Part shown: positions 16,261-29,071 of the stretch, piece after piece | Numbering within the stretch: the stretch's first letter is position 1 | Layout: each line of letters opens with the position of its first letter | DNA from: Globodera rostochiensis | Lineage: Eukaryota; Nematoda; Chromadorea; Rhabditida; Heteroderidae | Assembly: GCA_018350325.1 (NCBI GenBank) | Contig: JAEVLN010000003.1 | Coordinates: forward strand, 3,920,745 to 3,984,744 | DNA: 64,000 bases | Reading direction: 5' to 3' | The notes under the pieces: generated by a model | The model's database searches: none | Told to the model about the DNA's origin: nothing | What the model saw: only the letters and a program-made list of their open reading frames with translations | Made by a program: the position numbers and the translations under genes

Positions 16261-18720
16261 GAGCTGTTTTATCGCAATTCCTAATCAAAATTATAGGGGA
16301 AAAATTAGTTAGGCGCCCGACAATAATTATTTTTTAAACATTCGATTTCTTAGCTAATGCCTTTAAAGCATCAAATCGTTTTTACTAATTTAGATCAAAG
16401 ATCGTTATGAATAAAATTGTTTAAAATTTTAAAATAAAATATCGAATTTTAGTCTCGGGAGATCGGAGTTGCTGATGTGGGATAATTAAAATTAGGCGGC
16501 TGTCGAGGGCAAATCGGGTCAATTGCATCTCCGATGTGACAAATGGAGCAATTTTATGGGATTTGCATAATCACGCAAATTGGGTCGAGATTTATTTGAT
16601 AAATTTACATTATTTGATCGAAATTAAAATTGCTTTTGACAAAAAAAAAAGCACAAAAATTGAGCAAATGTTTTAAACATCAGATGGACTTGTACAGTAA
16701 CAAAAAGAGAAAATGTAAATAATTTGGTCTTAACGAAATGTAAACAAAGTGCCCTAAAGCATAAAGTAAATAAAACAAATTTATGCCCATTTCGCCCCCT
16801 TCCCCTCACTCATTGACTGTACGTTCTGCTCTCTTTCTCTGCCGCCGTTTTGTTTTTGACTGTCTGTCTGCCTACACTCTCTCATCACTCTCTTCTTTAA
16901 ATTCCGCAATTCCCCTCTTTTCTCTCTTTCTCTCATCGAGAGTGACTCTTGCCGTCAGTCATTGCCCCGGGGCAAATTAGGTGTCCCCATTTTGTCGGCC
17001 TTTTGCATGCCGCGGGGCAAGGCCGGCCGGCCAGTCAATGTGACTGCCGCCATTGGCGAGCGGCTTCCTTTGCCCCCGGGGGCAAATAGACACAAAAAGA
17101 GCCGAACAAAAATTCCCGAACTTGACAGGGGGGGGGGGAAGTCCATTTTTTCGGAATTTCCGTTTTAAAAATGCTAAAAAAATTCCAATTTTATATACAC
17201 CTAACGTTTAGGCTTCCTTCTGCTTAATGATTTTATGTAATTGTTAAAATATATAATTTATATTTGCCGTTGAACATAACTTTTTTTGCTCAACAAAATA
17301 AAAAGAATTGGTGCCATTCGAAAGCTCTTAGTAAGTGAATTAATAAATAAGTTATAGCTAACAAATAAGCCATTGGTTGGATGCTTCTAAAAAAGTTATT
17401 AAATTTAATTGCTAAAAACTCGAAATGTTAGGCAATTATAACTTTTTTTGAGGAGCATCCATTCGATCAAGAATAAATAAGCTACTTAACTTAGCTAAGA
17501 GCTTTCAAAAGATTTTGTTGAGTTTAATAAAGTTATGTGATTTGAGTCGGGATATTTTGGCACTTTTTGGTGTTTTTAGTGTCTATTTCGGGGGGTTTTA
17601 GCGACGATTTTAGGCGCCTATTTCGAATTTTAGTGCCTAAAAATCGTATCTTACCAAATAATTATTATCGACGGCACTTAAACACATCCTGGCACTGAAA
17701 TGTCCGGGTCGATGCGCGTGCGTTTGAATCTATTTTTATGCAAAATTATGCAAACTCTCAAAGTTTTTTAGTTCAATCGAAATGTATTGGAGGTTAATTA
17801 ATATAAAACCGTATTTTTAATGAATAAATTTTTGTTCTTAAAATCCTCCTTATAAATTGTCAAAAAACTCAAATTTTCCAAAAATAAACAATTTTACAAA
17901 ATTAATTCTTGGCTCGTTTGTTATGAAATCCGTTAAAAGTCTCCGCTATTTTTTGGGGGTTTAATTAATTTGTCGTAGTAATAATAATCGTACAAAATGC
18001 ATCATTGGCTCCCTTTCACGACCTTGGAAGGCCGTCGCGGACATCCGATAACTTTCCGTCATATTCAATTTGAGTGAATAAATAATATTATTATTATTTA
18101 TATATCCCTTGGGGGGAGGGGACGTTTAAGTCCAAAAGCTTTTGGCATCACAGAAAATGCCGGCCATTCCAATCGCAAATCGCCGGAAGGCAATAAATGC
18201 GAATTTTGCCTTTTAAACGGGCAACGATTTGAGTCGCATAATCGCCCAAATTGGCGCTCTGATCCGCGCCAAATTTACACATTTCTGACCGCACATTTTC
18301 ATTCATTTTCGAATTTGGCAATTCCCGACGCCTCCTCATCATCTCGGCTTCTTCCACAATAACTCAATAATGGCGAATCCCCGGGGGATTCATCGCCAAA
18401 TTTTGGGATGGGCCAAAAATTCGGAATTTAAGCCCCTCTGGCGCTTTCCCTCCTTAATAAGCGTTGCGGCCGGCCAAACCCCCGGGGCGAACGCCACCGG
18501 CAGAAGGCCCCTTCCCTTCCCGCGACTGGCCGGCCGAAGTCGGCACAAATTTGCCAATGATGACCATTACTTCTGGCCAAAATGGACTTAAGTGTTTGTC
18601 TTGGCCAAATTTTCGGGGGAAAAGTCTTTGAAAGTTATTGAAAATTTGCCATATATAAAATATTCATTATACACCAAAGCTTTGAAAATTTACTAAAAGT
18701 AAAAACTCTTTTAAAAGAAA
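16261..18720. other. Non-coding region with GC palindromes and a foldback-related fragment
   Basis: No gene is firmly supported. Two perfect GC palindromes lie at about 16963-16976 and 17071-17088. Around 17280-17545 there is an imperfect inverted repeat (CATTCGAAAGCTCTTAGTAA facing CTAAGAGCTTTC) related to the core of the foldback elements at 31622 and 39896. The minus-strand frame at 18148-18357 (70 codons, MMRRRRELPNSKMNENVRSE near its start) looks protein-like but has no partner exon or family I can name. Confidence 0.4.
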
Positions 18721-18984
18721 ATGTTTAATTTTTTTTGACTTTTAAGAATGACAATTTTTCGAAGTTTTGGGCCCAAAAATTGCATAAAACGACGAAAATT
18801 GCAATTTCGTCTCTTCCGACCCCCAAAAAGTTGCAGCGTTTGGGACGTCAATCATCGGCCCATCCGCCCCCCCCCCCCGCATAAATCTGGCGTCCAGCCC
18901 CCTGGCAAACATTCATTCATCTTTTTAGTTGTTAGATACGGCCGTTTTTGCCAACATCCGAAAAGTCCACCAGGGAATACTTTG

Positions 18985-19285
18985 ACATTTTTGACCCCTC
19001 CCCCCCCCCCTACCCCCTCTCCCCTCCCCCCCTCCCCCCCCCCGTCCCCCCCTACCCCCCCCCCTCCCCCCCCCTACCCCCCCCCCTCCCTACTCCCCCC
19101 CCCCTCCCCCCCCTACCCCCCCCCCATCCCCTCCCCCCCCTCTCTCTACTCCCCCCCCTCCCCCTCTCCCCCCTACCCCCCCCCCCTACCCCCTCTCCCC
19201 CCTCCCCCCCCCTACCCCCTCTCCCCCCTACCCCCCCCTACCCCCCCCCTCCCACCCCCTACCCCTCAATCCCCCCCCCATTCGA
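18985..19285 (+). repeat. Long C-rich homopyrimidine tract
   Basis: About 300 bases consist almost only of runs of 4-10 C separated by T or TA, in blocks such as CCCCCCCTACCCCC. It is not the nematode telomere repeat TTAGGC. The opposite strand is a near-continuous G-rich strand. The long Pro-rich frames across it are a by-product of composition. Confidence 0.9.
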
Positions 19286-19891
19286 ATAAATTGACATGCA
19301 CCGGAAAGCGTCTCATTTTTACGCGTTTCTTTAAATTTCTTAAATTTAAACATTTTTTAAGCTTGGATAAAATTGTGGAATTCCGAAGCCATTTTTTGAG
19401 ATTCAAAATTTCCAATTTTTGGGCCTATCCCCTCTTTCTTAAAGCGATGGGACGACTGACAGCTGTACCCATAGGCCACAGCCCATGGAAATAAAAACAA
19501 CAAAACATTGCCCGAGGCGGTGATTGATCCGCCCGAGGGCAACGATCGGACCATTCGAAAGCGCCTCCCCGAAGGATCTCTCTCTTGGCGCTTTATTACT
19601 TTGACATTCATTTGAGAATTTTCTTTCAAAAATTTCATTAAGATTTAAAAAATTGATTAAGCTAATTACAATGCTTTCCATAATCTCATTAGGCCAATTA
19701 AAATGTCCAATTACCAAAACTTCGTTTATATAAAAATTAACCAAAATTTTTAGCAAAACATTTTTCAGCCATTTTAAATTCTTATTATTACCGCAGTGAA
19801 TGCAAAAGCCGGTCACATCGAAAATCCCTCACGGAGTGGTCGGCTAAAAAACGAAAATTCAAAAAATGTTTAAAAAAATAAATAATTTTAG

Positions 19892-22800
19892 GGCTGTCCT
19901 CCACCGCCCGGCATGGACCCGAGAAAGGGCAAGGGAAAGCTGATGTGCATTAAGGCAACAAATTTATGAATAATTTAATTAAAATAAATTACAAAATTGT
20001 TTAAATTAAATTAAAGTTTTTTTGTTTGTTTGTACGGCCAATGAATTGAATTATTTTATTGTATTTAATAAATTGGACTAATTTAAATGTTTAGGTTCGT
20101 ATGCTGGACGACTCAGTGGGCGTCTTTCATCTCGGAGTTAAAATATTTTCGAATAAAAATTAATTAAATTAAACATTAATACAGCACAAAGCGGCGGGTC
20201 AAGCGCTGTTTGACGAGGTATGCCGCTATCTGAACTTGCTGGAAAGTGACTATTTTGGGTTGGAATTCATCGACAGCTTTGGAAACAGAGTGAGTGGGGG
20301 GCGTTCATCAGAACTGATCTGAAACGCGCTTCAGATCAGATCAGATCAAAAAAATAAATAAAAATGAAATTGAAATTGAAATTGAATTGCGCATTTTTTC
20401 AGTGTTGGCTTGACAAGGACAAGAGCATTTTGCGGCAGATTTTGGTTGCCCAATCGGACGCTCGCTTTTTATTTATCGTCAAATTTTACACGCCGAACCC
20501 CGCCGAGTTGGAGGAGGAGTACACGCGCTACCTTTTTGCTCTTCAGGTCCAAAAAAATCAAAAAATTATGTCGGAAAGTTTTGACAAATTGAAATTTAAA
20601 ATAATTTCTCACAAATTAAAAAGCATTGAAAGGACTAAATAAATAAAAACATTTAAAAACGAATTTATTCTTTGCTTATTTCGCAGATCCGTCGCGATTT
20701 GTCGCGCGGGGAATTGCTGTGCACCAACGAGAACACAGCCGCGCTGTTAGTGGCGCTTATTGTGCAGTCGGAATGCGGCGACTTCTCCCCGTTGGATTAT
20801 TCGGATGCCAACGTTTATTTGGCCGGCACACATTTTGTCCCGCAGCAAACGCACGCTTTCGCGCAGGTCAATTCGAATTGAAAATTTTGGTAAAATTTGA
20901 AAATCGAAGTGATTTTTCCGTGTTCGAAAAATTGGTCACACAAAATAATGCGAGTCTTTATTTAACCAGTTTTTAATTTTAATTCGTAAATTGGCACTCA
21001 ATTTTCTGCTGATCGGAAAATATAAAAAAAGATTTGGAGATCGATCAGAAAAGAACTATTTGTATCCCGGACTGATCAGAAAGTCTTCACAATAGGCAGT
21101 GATGGAACAGCATCGACGACTGATCGGCATGGAGCCGGCCGAGGCGGACTTCACTCTTTTGGAGACCGCCCGACGTTGCGACTTCTACGGCCTTCGACTC
21201 CATCCGGCACGGGACATCGAAGGTGGCATTTATTTACGTATTATAATTTTTTTTTAATATAATTTAATGTAAAAATAATACTTTAGGCACTGAAGTTGCT
21301 TTGGCAGTGGCCCATATGGGCATTAAAGTGTTCCATCAAATGAATTGTGTCACCACATTTTCGTGGGCCAAAGTCCGTAAATTCAGTTTCAAGCGGAAGC
21401 GATTGATGATCAAGGCGAGCAAATTTAGTTTTTTGAAGGGACCGATACTTTGGATTCCTCCCCGACGACAAAATTCCCCGTCGTTACCCCCGACAGCAGC
21501 CCCCGAAGGGTCGTCGGGGAGGAAGCCCCTAACCCCCCGGATTTACATAATCAAAAACAAAATTAACATTAATATGCGATTTAGGTGCATCCCGACAGCT
21601 TTCAGTTCTACAAAGAGACCATCGAATTTTCGTTCGAGAATCGGGACGATTGCAAAAACTTTTGGAAGAAATGTGTGGAGCATCATTCATTCTTTCGGTT
21701 CAATGCTTTTTTTGAAACATTTTAATCGGCATTTTGGGCAATTATAATAAAATTATTTTCCAAACAAAAAATTGATAAAATTAAAAAGGTGTGCCGAACC
21801 GGTGGTCGTCGCCGGTGCCAAAGGGGGGGAGGACGGCGGGCGGAAACAGTACCAGCAGCAGCAGCAACACCACCACCACTTGTTCAGCAGGGGCTCCAAC
21901 TTCCAATACCGTGGACGGACACAGAAACAGCTTATCGATTACGTCAGAGAGCATCGAAAGCGAAGGGAACCCTTTCAGAGGTGGCCAATACAAATTAGCG
22001 GACTTCTTAAATTGTCGTAATTGGCGGTAAAATGCTTAAAATACAGTAACCACCAGCACGAATGATATGCCTTGAGGGCGAATTTTTAGAGTTTTTTATT
22101 AGAGCGCCTTTTTCGAAACAATAAAACCCTATTTTAAGCTTTTAGAATGTAAGAACCCCCATTAGGTTTAAAGAATCGTTTTGCCAATTAAACCTCTAAA
22201 TATGAACTTTTTTTTCGAATTTTCTACAACAAAAAGTCAATTTATAAATTAAAATTATGCATTTAGACCTTTACGCCGTGGGAACGCAATGTTCACCGGC
22301 GGCGGCACTAATTTTGGCACAAATTCCTTGGGACGAGCCGCCCAATTTTTGGTGTCCGATCGAATGGTCAAAGATTCGGAAGCGATGGTTTCGAAAAATA
22401 ATTTTTAAAATTAAAAACTTAAAAATTAGGGCAATGGACAGCATCGAAACGGTCGCGTGGAGGAGGCCAACTTCGCGTGCACATTCCCTTCACTTTGTGC
22501 TCAACACCAGCAGCAGCAAAAACTGCAAAATGGGGGCAAAGGCCGGCCAAAAGTGGGCATTTTGCCAATTCTTTCAAAATTCAACAAATATTTTATTATA
22601 AATTGATATTATTTAATTAAATATTTAAAAAATGAGTCAATTTTGACAGAGTGCCCTCCTTAGTGACGAAAAACGGAATCAAAAAAGCAGTAAACAGCAG
22701 CAGCAGCAACCTCAACTTTCCATGCAGAACTCATACCATGCCGGCATGGCTCAACGGCAGGAAGTAATTGAAAATGATAAAATTTAAAAATATATTTAAT

Positions 22801-25800
22801 AATTCATATAAACATAAAACTTAAATTAAAAATATTGAAAATATTTTTAAATTTCTCTATTTATAAATATATCGTTTAAGAATGGAATAGCAACAGAAGC
22901 TCACCAGAATTCAGTGGCCGCCGCAGAGACTATGGCACTTTTCCATCAGCACATGGACCCGGTTGGACAAATCACAAATTTAATTGTTGGGGATAAAACA
23001 AAATGCCGTCAAATGTCAAAGATGTGCATGTCCATGCCGAATGTTTTGTTGACCACCGACAGTCCGATTGGCCCCGCCGCCATGGCCAAATTGTCCCCGC
23101 CGTCCGCCGCCAATGCGTCGGCGTCCTTTTTACACAGCGCGCACAAATCGGTGAGCGGCGAAAATTTCCATTACGCCGCCGAACTTCGAGAAGACAATCT
23201 TTCGGAGGGTTTGTAAATTTCAAAAAGAATTAATTAATTAACATTAATTAATATAATTCAAATTAAAATGTTTAAAGATTTGTTTATTTTGGGTTCCTAC
23301 CGCGTCGGCGGCCGTGGCGCCTTTCAGCGTTTGGCACCACAACAAAAAGACGGCGCCGCTTCTTCCACCGCCTCCTCCCAATCGGACATCGTTTCCGCCG
23401 TCCATTCGCCGGTGGACCCGCGCGTCTATCAGACAACGTTCACCACAAAACGGGTGGGCAATGTGATCATGAAGCGGGTGATGAACAACGACATTACGCC
23501 AACGCCAACCGCCGTCGGCGCTGGTAGGACATTTTGTTTAGGCCGTCCTTCCATTGGCCAATTCTAGCTTTTGTCCACACACATCTTAAAGGCCAATTCT
23601 TGCCATTAACGCAAAGTTATTTTGCAATCTTTGGATTTGAAAATGGACATTTTTAACGGAGTACTGGTGCCAGCTGATCAACCGATCAATCAATCGATTG
23701 ATCGATTCGCTTTTCCTTCCTTTTTTTAGATGTCAAACCGTCCGCGCATCGTCGCCCTCCGTTGACGAGTCGTTCAGCTGTGGATGCCGGCGATCCGGGC
23801 GATGAAAGCGATAGTTTAGTAAGTGCGAGCAATTGTTCTCCCCCCCCCCCCAACTTTCGATTTACTTTTAAATAATATTTTTATTCTAAAATTAATTTGT
23901 ATAATATTTTAGGCCTCTTCCTCAGCCGCCTTTTCCGATTATTCGTTGGCCGCTACCGCCCCTCCGTCTGCGTGTTATCCCCCTACAACAACAGTGTCCA
24001 TGGCCCCATCATTTGCAAGGAGTACAGCAACAGGACGAATTCGTTGCACTCCTCCACCAGCTGTAGCAACACAACAACAACAGTCCATCCCCGTCACAAT
24101 TGCAAATCAAGGTGGAAAACGCAAAAGTTTCAGATAGATTCTGATTTGAAGCGGGGGCAGAGCATGATGTAATTAATTGTCCATCGTGGGTTTGTATAGA
24201 TCCTAGCGGACCGATCAAAGATATCGGACCGAGACTTTTCTAGCTTTTCGTTCGATCTCAAGCAGTAAATTTAACGATTCACGATTTTTTGAGAGATTCA
24301 TGTAAATTATGACAACTTTTAAAATTTTTCCTGCTTTGGAACAAAAATTTTATCCCGTAAAATGTTGTAAAATCAGTTCTTTTGCCCGTCCATTTGCGGA
24401 ACGAAGTGCCCGTGCCCATCGACGCGCCTCCGCCAGTGAACATTGTGAGCAGACCCGGCCAACAACAACAGCCAGCAATGTCCACAAAAACGACAATAAT
24501 CCGACCGGTGCTGCTCCCATCGCCAGCGACCACAACGAATTCGTTGGACAAAGGTGGAACCATCAGATTGGTGGACCATTTAATTTTGTGATAGCATTTG
24601 AACTCCTAACCCGAAAATTCGACCATTTTATCCCAGACTTTCAAAATTTTCTATTCACGTTGGGACCGCAAAACTATATGATTACCGCCGACTATTTTTT
24701 GAGACTCTCGATTAATCTTGACGATATTTGGGGGGGGGGCGCCCGTTCATTTCCAATTTTAGGCTTTTCAGGCCGTACCGCACGAGACTCTCGAGTATAC
24801 TGACGATATTATTTGGGGGGGGGCGTCCGTTCATTTAATTTTAGGCTTTTCAGGCCGTACCGCACGAGACTCTCGAGTATACTGACGATATTTGGGGGGG
24901 CGTCCGTTCATTTCCAATTTTAGGCCTTTCAGGCCGTACCGCACGAGACTCTAGTATACTGACGATAATTGGGGGGGGGGCGTCCGTTCATTTCCAATTT
25001 TAGGCTTTTCGCCGTACCGCACGAGACTCTCGAGTATACTGACGATATTTGGGGGGGGCGTCCGTTCATCCAATTTTAGGCTTTTCAGGCCGTACCGCAC
25101 GAGACTCTCGAGTATACTGACGATAAGGGGGGGGGGGGCGTCCGTTCATTTCCAATTTTAGGCCTTTCAGGCCGTACCGCACGACTCTCGAGTATACTGA
25201 CGATAATTGGGGGGGGGCGTCCGTTCATTTCCAATTTTAGGCTTCAGGCCGTACCGCACGAGACTCTCGAGTATACTGACGATAATTGGGGGGGGGCGTC
25301 TTCATTTCCAATTTTAGGCCTTTCAGGCCGTACCGCACGAGACTCTCGAGTATACTGAATAATTGGGGGGGGGGGGGGCGTCCGTTCATTTCCAATTTTA
25401 GGCCTTTCAGGCCGTAGCACGAGACTCTCGAGTATACTGACGATAATTGGGGGGGGGGGGCGTCCGTTCATTTCATTTTAGGCTTTTCAGGCCGTACCGC
25501 ACGAGACTCTCGAGTATACTGATAATTGGGGGGGGGGCGTCCGTTCATTTCCAATTTTAGGCCTTTCAGGCCGTACCGCACGAGACTCTCGAGTATACTG
25601 ACGATAATTGGGGGGGGGGCGTCCGTTCATTTCCAATTTTAGGCCTTTCAGGCCGTACCGCACGAGACTCTCGAGTATACTGACGATAATTGGGGGGGGG
25701 CGTCCGTTCATTTCCAATTTTAGGCCTTTCAGGCCGTACCGCACTGTCCAGCAGCAGCACCATCGCTAGTGCTGGTAGCAGCTGCATTATTGTCAAACGA

Positions 25801-27692
25801 CGGCCATCCTCCTCAACGGCGTCGAGCGCCTCAACGCCCACCCAATCGACGACTGCCCAACGGCGTCCAATTGTTGTGGCCAAAGCGTCTCCGTCTCCCC
25901 CTCCACCGATTCTGCACATTAACGGCGGCTTGGAAGCGGCCAAGACCAAGCAAAACCGGCAAAAAGAGGACACGACGAATAGGGAATCAGACGGCAATTG
26001 TAAGTTCGGAGCAAATATTGCCAGAAAACAGAAAAATTAATTGAATTGCATTTTTAAAACAGCAAAAAGTCTAACAGATGGTCTGGAATCAAATCGTCTA
26101 ATTTTAATATTTGATGGACTACGCAAACTTTATCGTGCAGAATTTGTCGGGCGATTGATATAAAATTTTCTCGATGTTAAGCTTCCTGTGATGGCGGGAG
26201 AGGCGATGGGCCAATGCCGGGTTGCGTCATCCAACGCCAGGATTTGGTGATCACCGCGGGCGGCATCGCGCTTAGGGGGGCAAAAAGTGGCGAAAGCGTT
26301 GTGGAGAAGCCAAAAGTGCTGCCAAAGCCGGACTTGGGCACACTAATGGGGCTTATTGGACAACACAAACAGTCGGAGGTGGGGGAAAGAATTATTTGAT
26401 TTTCCCGGTTCTGGTCAAATGGTCCCGGGAAAGTTCGCGTCCACTCTAATTTTTAACTCAATTTTGAGACCAACCGTAATTTGGTCGATCCATTGGAGAG
26501 CATTCTGAAGGATGTGCGGTCGATGAATGAGGCGCTGGACGGGCTGGAGTCGCCGACGGGCAGTGGCGGAACTCCAAGAAGCCAAAGCAGCCAAAAAGTT
26601 GGAGCTGTAGCAGCAACAGCAGCGGATGAACAGCAACAAGTATCTGCGGCAATTGGATCAATTTTTTGGCAGTTTTTGTCATGATCTGATCAGTCATATG
26701 GACGACACTGATTGGCGTTATTTTCTACATTTAGGCCGTTTCCGGGGCTGTGTCTTCACGCCGTCGCCCGCCCGATGCCATTTCCGTGGAAAGCGACGAG
26801 TGGCCGTCGGTGCGCACTTTGCATCTGTTCAACAACGGCAATAATCGCGTGCCCTACACGCTGACGGTGCGCGACCTAAGCGGGGGGCAGACGACAACGA
26901 TTGGCGACGGGTACGGCACGGATTTTATAAGATAAAATCAGACATAAAGCAGATTGAAAATTAAGCTTCAGTGAGGAAAAGCAGCGGGAGGGGGCGGCGT
27001 TGGCGTCTTCGGCATTTTCCACTGGCGGCTGCGGACGAAGTCGCAATGCGACAACGCCGGAGGGTCCGCTGGCGATGATTGGTGGCGCAGCACTTCGGCA
27101 CAAATCGCTCGAATTGGTAATGCATTTTTAAATCCATTAAACGAATCATTTCGCTAAACTTTTGTTATGTTCAGGTTCAGCGAAAGCGTTTGCCCGCGCA
27201 GGGCGCCTTCTCTTCCCAGGACCATTCAATCACGGCAACATTTTGCAAAATATTTTCATTTAATTTAAATTTTAATTTAAATGTAATAATCTAAGGCCAC
27301 TTCGCCGGAGGCGGGCAATGTGTTTGAGTACGTCGTTTCCCAGAGGCGAAGGTCCGCAAGCAGTGATCGCCTCATTGTCGCGCATTCCACCCAATGTTTG
27401 TGCCGATAATGCCATTTCCTGAAATAAGCTTTCGGCAGGTCAACAAAATCGACGCGTTTCGAACCGACGGCAGACGCAACCGGTGGAAATGGTCGGCAAA
27501 TGGACGACAGGCCGTGGAGAGGACATTCAAATTAGCGCTGATTTGACAGAAGAAAAAGACGAGAAAATTGTTGGCATTTTGCCTTCCGAAGTTTTGGGGA
27601 TACCGACGCAAAATTCTGAAGATTCGGCATCTTCGGCATCGACACAGCAACAACAGCGGTTGCCGCAGCAACTTCTTGAGACCGATTTTTGA
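19892..27692 (+). CDS. frm-3: FARP/FRMD7-like FERM-domain protein (FRM-3-like)
   Basis: FERM proteins tie membrane receptors to the cytoskeleton. From ATG 19913, 25 exons in consistent phase encode about 1,281 residues. The acceptor at 19891 and the in-frame GCPPPPG before the ATG leave room for an upstream exon. The FERM region follows FARP1 closely: [109 protein letters not shown]. The FERM-adjacent block is [20 protein letters not shown]. The remaining ~850 residues are Ser/Gln/Pro-rich and lack the RhoGEF and PH domains of vertebrate FARP, so worm FRM-3 is the nearer model. Three introns use GC donors (19955, 21415, 27235). Exon borders after the FERM core: 21789-21980, 22267-22387, 22430-22552, 22650-22763, 22881-23208, 23278-23523, 23730-23818, 23913-24111, 24377-24553, 25733-25999, 26182-26378, 26469-26639, 26735-26910, 26966-27116, 27175-27234, 27296-27395, 27439-27692. 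Confidence 0.9.
24720..25745 (+). repeat. Intronic minisatellite carrying a 3' splice site in each unit
   Basis: About 13 units of roughly 75-85 bases fill most of the intron 24554-25732. Each unit has a G-run of 6-13, CGTCCGTTCATTTCCAATTT, TAGGCCTTTCAGGCCGTACC, GCACGAGACTCTCGAG and TATACTGACGAT. The last unit runs straight into the downstream exon, and its TTTCAG at about 25727-25732 is the acceptor that keeps the frame (GCCGTACCGCACTG). The units vary by small deletions and by G-run length. Confidence 0.9.
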
Positions 27693-29071
27693 GAGAGAAA
27701 AAAAACACAAAATTTTCTGTTGTTTTCTTTTGTTTGGCATTTTGATGAAATTTAAGAGAATTTATTCAATGTAACATATTTACTTGTTAAGATAAAATTG
27801 AAGAATAACATCAGTTTTCGATTGAGCCGATGTCTCCAAATAAAAAATAATAGACTCTGATCACTCGAGACCGTAGGGTTTGATGAAGCCCAGAAAAAGC
27901 ATTCATTTCGAAAATTATAAGGGAACGGACATCCCCCACCCATTCGTGCACGGACATTGGGTTCACTAATGTTTCTGACGTCCTTTGAATTTGTCAATTA
28001 TTTAAAGGTGTAATTGAATTAATTGTTCTCATTTATGCAATTTAAAGGTGTTATTGAATTAATTGTTCTCATTTATGCAATTTAAAGGTGTAATTGAATT
28101 AATTGTTCTCATTTATGCAAATTTAAAAGTGTAATTGAATTAATTGTTCTCATTTATGCAATTTAAAGGTGTAATTGAATTAATTGTTCTCATTTATGCA
28201 ATTTAAAGGTGTTATTGAATTAATTGTTCTCATTTATGCAAATTTAAAAGTGTAATTGAATTAATTGTTCTCATTTATGCAATTTAAAGGTGTAATTGAA
28301 TTAATTGTTCTCATTTATGCAATTTAAAGGTGTAATTGAATTAATTGTTCTCATTTATGCAATGTTCTGTCACCAAAGTCCACAGCATTTTTTATTTTAC
28401 ATATAAAACATATTTTCGGTGAGTTTTATTAAATTGTCTTTAGCCTGAATAGTTAAGGTATGCGGCGTTAAACATTCTCAAATCAAAACACACACAAAAA
28501 ACAGAGAAAAATAGTAAAATTCAATCAAAAATCAATCAGCAAGCGGCGGTTGGATGAGTCGGTCGGTCGGTGGACGACAGGCAAAGGGAATGATGTGAGT
28601 TTTGGTGGGCCGGTGGGGAAGGAAACTTCGCTTTGAAGTTTCTGAAATTTTATTAAAAAATAAATAAAAATGTGCAAGTTCAGAGAGAGGAGCAACTGCA
28701 TTTTCCATCTAATGAGGGGTCAGTTAATCTCTGGGAAAAATTCGTCTTTCGTATACGGACAAAAAGTTTCCCTGGACAAAAGGTCCCCAGAAAATACCGA
28801 CTATTTATCATTTTTCTATTCTTTCCCGTTAAAAATCCCCCGGTAGCCTAAAAAACCCAGAAACCCGTAAAATCCCGGGCACGGCTTGGCATAAGTACTA
28901 AATTTACCCCGGAAGGGCCATGGCCCCCCACCAATCCAAAAAAATAAACTTTCACTTGCCATAATTGAATGGCGAAAATGTCCGGGAAAGTACACAAATC
29001 GGAACGGTATTAATTGAAATGAAATGGGTGATGCTCCAAATTCGCTCGCTTCCTCTTCTTGGACTGCTCCA
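27693..29071. other. Intergenic region
   Basis: This lies between the convergent 3' ends of the FERM gene (+) and the capping-protein gene (-). Apart from the 40-base minisatellite at 28001-28363 I see no gene. The DNA near 28740-28920 contains words (GGACAAAAGGTCCCC, CCCGG) also found in other repeats of the window. Confidence 0.5.
28001..28363 (+). repeat. 40-base minisatellite, about nine units
   Basis: Near-identical 40-base units containing AATTTAAAGGTGTAATTGAA and TTAATTGTTCTCATTTATGC are repeated head to tail about nine times. Variants are GTGTTATT and AAAAGTGTAATT. The low divergence points to recent expansion. Confidence 0.95.

Noticed and set aside
18748..19494. 248-codon Pro/Ser-rich frame on the plus strand
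   Set aside because: It is translated from the C-rich tract. All frames through the tract are open, so the openness carries no coding information.
25244..25997. Minus-strand frames with repeats such as [16 protein letters not shown]
   Set aside because: They are the reverse translation of the intronic minisatellite. The plus strand gives a fully phased exon structure for the FERM gene.
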